From NCBI RefSeq assembly GCF_008831085.1, contig NZ_WBJY01000001.1, positions 1,240,001 to 1,304,000 of the forward strand: a stretch of DNA of 64,000 bases, given 5' to 3'. The stretch is from Pseudoclavibacter endophyticus (GTDB lineage Bacteria > Actinomycetota > Actinomycetes > Actinomycetales > Microbacteriaceae). The translations under genes and the position numbers were made by a program. Below the pieces are notes generated by a model. It made no database searches. It was not told the origin of the DNA and was given only the letters and a program-made list of their open reading frames with translations. Numbering within the stretch: the first letter of the stretch is position 1; each line of letters begins with the position of its first letter. Positions 61,303 through 64,000 of the stretch are shown piece by piece.

Positions 61303-61803
61303 ATGGCACAGACAGCATTCCGCGGTACTCCAGTTTCGACGACCGGCGAGCTTCCCCAGGTCGGGTCGCAGGCCCCCGACTTCGAGCTCGTCGGCAACGA
61401 CCTCGCACCCGTGACGCTCGGCGACTTCGCCGGCAAGCGCGTCGTCCTCAACATCTTCCCGTCGCTCGATACGGGCGTGTGCGCAGCCTCCGTGCGTCGC
61501 TTCAACGAGCTCGCCGCAGGCCTCGACAACACGGTCGTCGTCAACGCATCGAAGGACCTGCCCTTCGCGCAGGCGCGGTTCTGCGGTGCAGAGGGCATCG
61601 AGAACGTGGTCGTCGCCTCGGCGTTCCGCTCAAGCTTCGGTGACGACTACGGCGTCGGCCAGGCCGACGGGCCGCTTGCCGGGTTGCTCGCGCGAGCGGT
61701 CGTCGTGATCGACGCCGACGGCACCATCGCCTACACGCGGGTCTCGCCCGAGATCGGCGAGGAACCGGCGTACGACGAGGCGATCCAAGCGCTGCAGGCG
61801 TAG
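61303..61803 (+). CDS. tpx: Thiol peroxidase (atypical 2-Cys peroxiredoxin)
   Basis: A 166-residue periplasmic-type or cytosolic Tpx that reduces hydroperoxides using thioredoxin. The peroxidatic Cys is in [11 protein letters not shown] (near residue 61) and the resolving Cys in [10 protein letters not shown] (near 95), the spacing typical of Tpx. No signal peptide is present. CAGGAT (61291-61296) ends six bases before ATG 61303, and a strong hairpin follows the stop, so it is a single-gene transcript. Confidence 0.94.
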   Translation: MAQTAFRGTPVSTTGELPQVGSQAPDFELVGNDLAPVTLGDFAGKRVVLNIFPSLDTGVCAASVRRFNELAAGLDNTVVVNASKDLPFAQARFCGAEGIENVVVASAFRSSFGDDYGVGQADGPLAGLLARAVVVIDADGTIAYTRVSPEIGEEPAYDEAIQALQA

Positions 61804-61821
61804 CGTCGCCGACATTTCGCC

Positions 61822-61854
61822 GAGGGCCGCCCCGCATATTGCCGGGCGGCCCTC
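61822..61854 (+). terminator. Terminator hairpin after tpx
   Basis: GAGGGCCGCCC (61822-61832) pairs perfectly with GGGCGGCCCTC (61844-61854) around an 11-base AT-containing loop, 18 bases after the tpx stop. There is no T tract. Confidence 0.75.
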
Positions 61855-61954
61855 CTGCGTCGTCGGCGCGATCGTTCGGAGCGACTCGTGGAGGGCGTGC
61901 CAGCCAGAGCGTGATGCTCCTCCGGGCGCACGGGTCTTCCGTTAGCGTGACGGG

Positions 61955-62542
61955 GTGCGAGCGGAAGAGGAACGGCCGGGCGGCGAGGGGCCGCAGGAAC
62001 GTGGCGCGCCGGGTGACGCGGATGCCCGTGTGGGTGAGGCCCGCGCCGCAGTGGCTGATGCGTGCGCATTGCTCAACGACGCCGGCATCGAGCCCGATCC
62101 GCTGGCAGCCTATGTACCCGAGCGCCGCATCCTCGGCGTGTTCCCGCGCGAGGCCCGCCTGCGTCGCGAGGGCGATGGCTGGCGCCTCGGCGTGCTCGTG
62201 CTGTCAACGACCGGCGATGTGCTGATCGGGGCGAGGACGACGCGCGCGCGGCGGCCCGAGCGTGTCGGCTACGCCGCGGAGTCGGCGCGGGAGCGGGATG
62301 TGCTGCGCCACGCGGCGTATCGGGCTCGGGTTCCCGAGGGCGTGACGGTGCACGTCGACGGCACCGCGGTCGATCTCGAGGACCTGGCCGCTTCGGGCGG
62401 CGGGTACGAGCCGCTCGCCCTCCGCCGCGACGGCATCGTCGTCCGCTGGGCGCCCGCCGCCCCGCTGCACGCGGCATTGCCGCTCGACACGTATCTCGCT
62501 GAACGCGCGCAGCTGCTGGCCCGCCCGCCCGAGCACGCCTGA
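61955..62542 (+). CDS. Conserved hypothetical protein
   Basis: A 195-residue soluble protein. After a charged, Gly- and Glu-rich N-terminus (about 35 residues) the middle reads Y-V-P-E-R-R-I-L-G-V-F-P-R-E-A-R-L-R and L-G-V-L-V-L-S-T-T-G-D-V-L-I-G-A-R-T-T-R, suggesting a beta-rich domain. I do not recognise the family. TAGCGT (61943-61948) ends six bases before GTG 61955. Confidence 0.68.
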   Translation: MRAEEERPGGEGPQERGAPGDADARVGEARAAVADACALLNDAGIEPDPLAAYVPERRILGVFPREARLRREGDGWRLGVLVLSTTGDVLIGARTTRARRPERVGYAAESARERDVLRHAAYRARVPEGVTVHVDGTAVDLEDLAASGGGYEPLALRRDGIVVRWAPAAPLHAALPLDTYLAERAQLLARPPEHA

Positions 62543-62766
62543 CCAGGGCGGCACGAGGGCAGTCAGCCCGGCGACGGGCCTCCCGCGTCCACACGGCGCT
62601 CGGCGCGGTACTCGGTGCACCGGTGCGGTGCCGGCACGGCCCGATCGTGGCCGGCGCGAACCGACCCGGGAACGTCGGGTGTTCACCGCGGCGTTACCCC
62701 CGCGTGGTCAGGCCGTGGTCGACTGCGGCGTCCTCCCGCCCTTCGCCCTTCCCGCTAGGAGCTCGA

Positions 62767-64000
62767 ATGCGCCGTCGCCGCCGCACCATCGCAGGGATCA
62801 CCGCCGTCGTCGCCGTCGGCGCGATGCTGACGTCCGTGCCCATAACGGCGTCCGCAGCGCCCGCCGTCGGTCCAATTGCGATCAACGAGGTCGAGTCGTC
62901 GGATGGTGACCCGGGCGACTGGGTCGAGCTCATGAACACGGGTGACGTCGCGATCGACCTCGGCGGCTACGAGGTGCGCGACGACAAGGACCGCGATGCC
63001 TACGTCATCCCGGCCGGCACCGTCGCGGAGCCCGGCGAGTTCGTGGTCATCGATCAGGTCGACGGTGGCGTCGGCGGTTTCGACTTCGGGCTCGGCTCGG
63101 CCGATGAGGTGCGCCTCTTCGATGCCGGCGGTGCCATGGTCGACGCGTACGCGTGGGATGGCCACGCCGCCGAGACTTACGGCCGGTGCCCCGATGGCAC
63201 GGGCGAGTTCCAGCCGACCGAGTCGGCCACGAAGGGTGCGCCGAACGACTGCCGGGTGCAGGTGCGCATCAACGAGGTCGCCTCGTCGGGCGGCGAGCCT
63301 GGCGACTGGGTCGAGTTCATCAACGTCGGTGACATGACCATCGACCTGGGCGGCTTCGTCTTCCTCGACGATCGCGACGACCACCGCTACGCGCTGCCGG
63401 CGGGCAGCGTGATCGAGCCCGGCGGGTTCTTCGTGCTCGACGAGGCCGAGTTCGGCTTCGGTCTGGGCAGCGCCGACATGGCCCGCCTGCACACGCCGGA
63501 GGGCGAGACGGTCGACGAGGTCACGTGGAACGCGCACGGGAATCCGACGCTCGGTCGCTGCCCCGACGGCGAAGGGACGTTTGGAGACACGGCGGCGGCC
63601 ACGAAGGGCGCGCCGAACGACTGCGTGCTCGCGCCGGGCGCCACCGCCGTCGTCGTCAACGAAGCAGAATCGTCCGGAGGCATTCCCGGTGACTGGGTCG
63701 AGCTCTTCAACACGGGCGACAGCGATGTCGATCTGTCCGGGTGGGTGGTGCGCGACGACAACGACACGCGCGAGAGCGTCATCCCCGACGGCACCGTCAT
63801 CGAGGCCGGCGGATACTTCATCGTCGAAGAGTCGGCGCTCGGGTTCGGACTCGGCGCGAACGACATGGCTCGTCTCTTCACGCCCGACGACACGCTCGTG
63901 AGCGAATTGGCTTGGAGCGGGCACGCCGCGACGAGCTTCGGCCGCTGCCCGAACGGCACGGGGGAGGGCGTCGTTCAGACGAGCGTGACGAAGGGTGCCG
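62767..64000 (+). CDS. Secreted protein with tandem lamin-tail (LTD) domains (partial, C-terminus beyond window)
   Basis: The open frame runs off the window after 411 residues. A basic N-terminus and hydrophobic helix ending A-S-A-A-P form a signal peptide (about residues 1-32). Three lamin-tail domains follow, each opening with N-E-x-x-S-S-x-G-x-P-G-D-W-V-E and containing D-L-x-G-x-x-x-x-D-D, then two Cys in G-R-C-P-(D/N)-G and A-P-N-D-C. LTD domains often precede extracellular nucleases or phosphatases (ExeM-like), so the missing end may carry a catalytic domain. AGGAG lies five bases upstream of ATG 62767. Confidence 0.88.
   Translation, partial: MRRRRRTIAGITAVVAVGAMLTSVPITASAAPAVGPIAINEVESSDGDPGDWVELMNTGDVAIDLGGYEVRDDKDRDAYVIPAGTVAEPGEFVVIDQVDGGVGGFDFGLGSADEVRLFDAGGAMVDAYAWDGHAAETYGRCPDGTGEFQPTESATKGAPNDCRVQVRINEVASSGGEPGDWVEFINVGDMTIDLGGFVFLDDRDDHRYALPAGSVIEPGGFFVLDEAEFGFGLGSADMARLHTPEGETVDEVTWNAHGNPTLGRCPDGEGTFGDTAAATKGAPNDCVLAPGATAVVVNEAESSGGIPGDWVELFNTGDSDVDLSGWVVRDDNDTRESVIPDGTVIEAGGYFIVEESALGFGLGANDMARLFTPDDTLVSELAWSGHAATSFGRCPNGTGEGVVQTSVTKGA
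62881..64000 (+). repeat. 387-base (129-residue) tandem repeats of LTD domains
   Basis: The same start point, (I/V)-N-E, occurs at 62881, 63268 and 63655, exactly 387 bases apart each time. The units differ by many substitutions but no net insertion or deletion. Each has two Cys that could form a disulfide. The third unit is cut by the window end. Confidence 0.9.

Overview
The window looks like a chromosomal segment from a high-GC actinobacterium, most likely of the family Microbacteriaceae. This is inferred from GC-rich third codon positions, frequent GTG starts, promoters of the TAnnnT type placed 5-8 bases before start codons (leaderless genes), a LAxTG-type surface anchor, and the conserved actinobacterial gene neighbourhood trhA-uppS-phoH-fumC-DUF4245-xseB-xseA-ispH-fbaA-glpX. 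No rRNA, tRNA, CRISPR array, transposase or integrase was found.

Bases 1-23,600 are mostly core genome: isoprenoid synthesis (uppS, ispH), central carbon metabolism (fumC, fbaA, glpX), DNA repair and recombination (xseA, xseB, rmuC, a DnaQ-like exonuclease), a PIN-PhoH ATPase, an Eis-like acetyltransferase, a sortase-anchored 5'-nucleotidase-like protein whose N-terminal metallophosphoesterase domain has lost key metal ligands, and the GTPase ychF.

Bases 23,600-31,000 look like a genomic island. The last 20 bases of the ychF reading frame before its stop are repeated exactly at 30,961-30,980, and a diverged copy lies at 24,407. Between the two outer copies lie a broken higB toxin gene, two short-chain dehydrogenases, an MFS efflux pump coupled to an ECF-type sigma factor and a YCII protein, a MarR repressor with two perfect operators, and a hemerythrin remnant.

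Bases 31,000-50,400 continue as accessory DNA made of many small regulator-plus-target units: a two-component system beside a VanY-like D,D-carboxypeptidase, HxlR with a dihydrofolate-reductase-like protein, TetR with an alpha/beta hydrolase, TetR with an MFS pump, AraC-GyrI, ArsR with an AHSA1 protein, and a membrane protein with an XRE regulator. They are interleaved with a Mug glycosylase, DinB and DJ-1 proteins, SDR and MDR oxidoreductases, and a truncated aminoglycoside adenylyltransferase.

Bases 50,450-56,013 form one compact minus-strand catabolic operon: MHS-type transporter, GntR regulator, carbon-nitrogen hydrolase, DUF2848 protein, HpaB-type flavin hydroxylase and cupin. Its substrate is unknown. 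A divergent flavin oxidoreductase and NAD(P)-binding protein follow. The end of the window (57,900-64,000) carries a YwaF-like membrane protein, a glutathione peroxidase, a winged-helix AlkZ-like protein, the thiol peroxidase tpx and the start of a secreted protein built from 129-residue lamin-tail repeats, cut by the window end.
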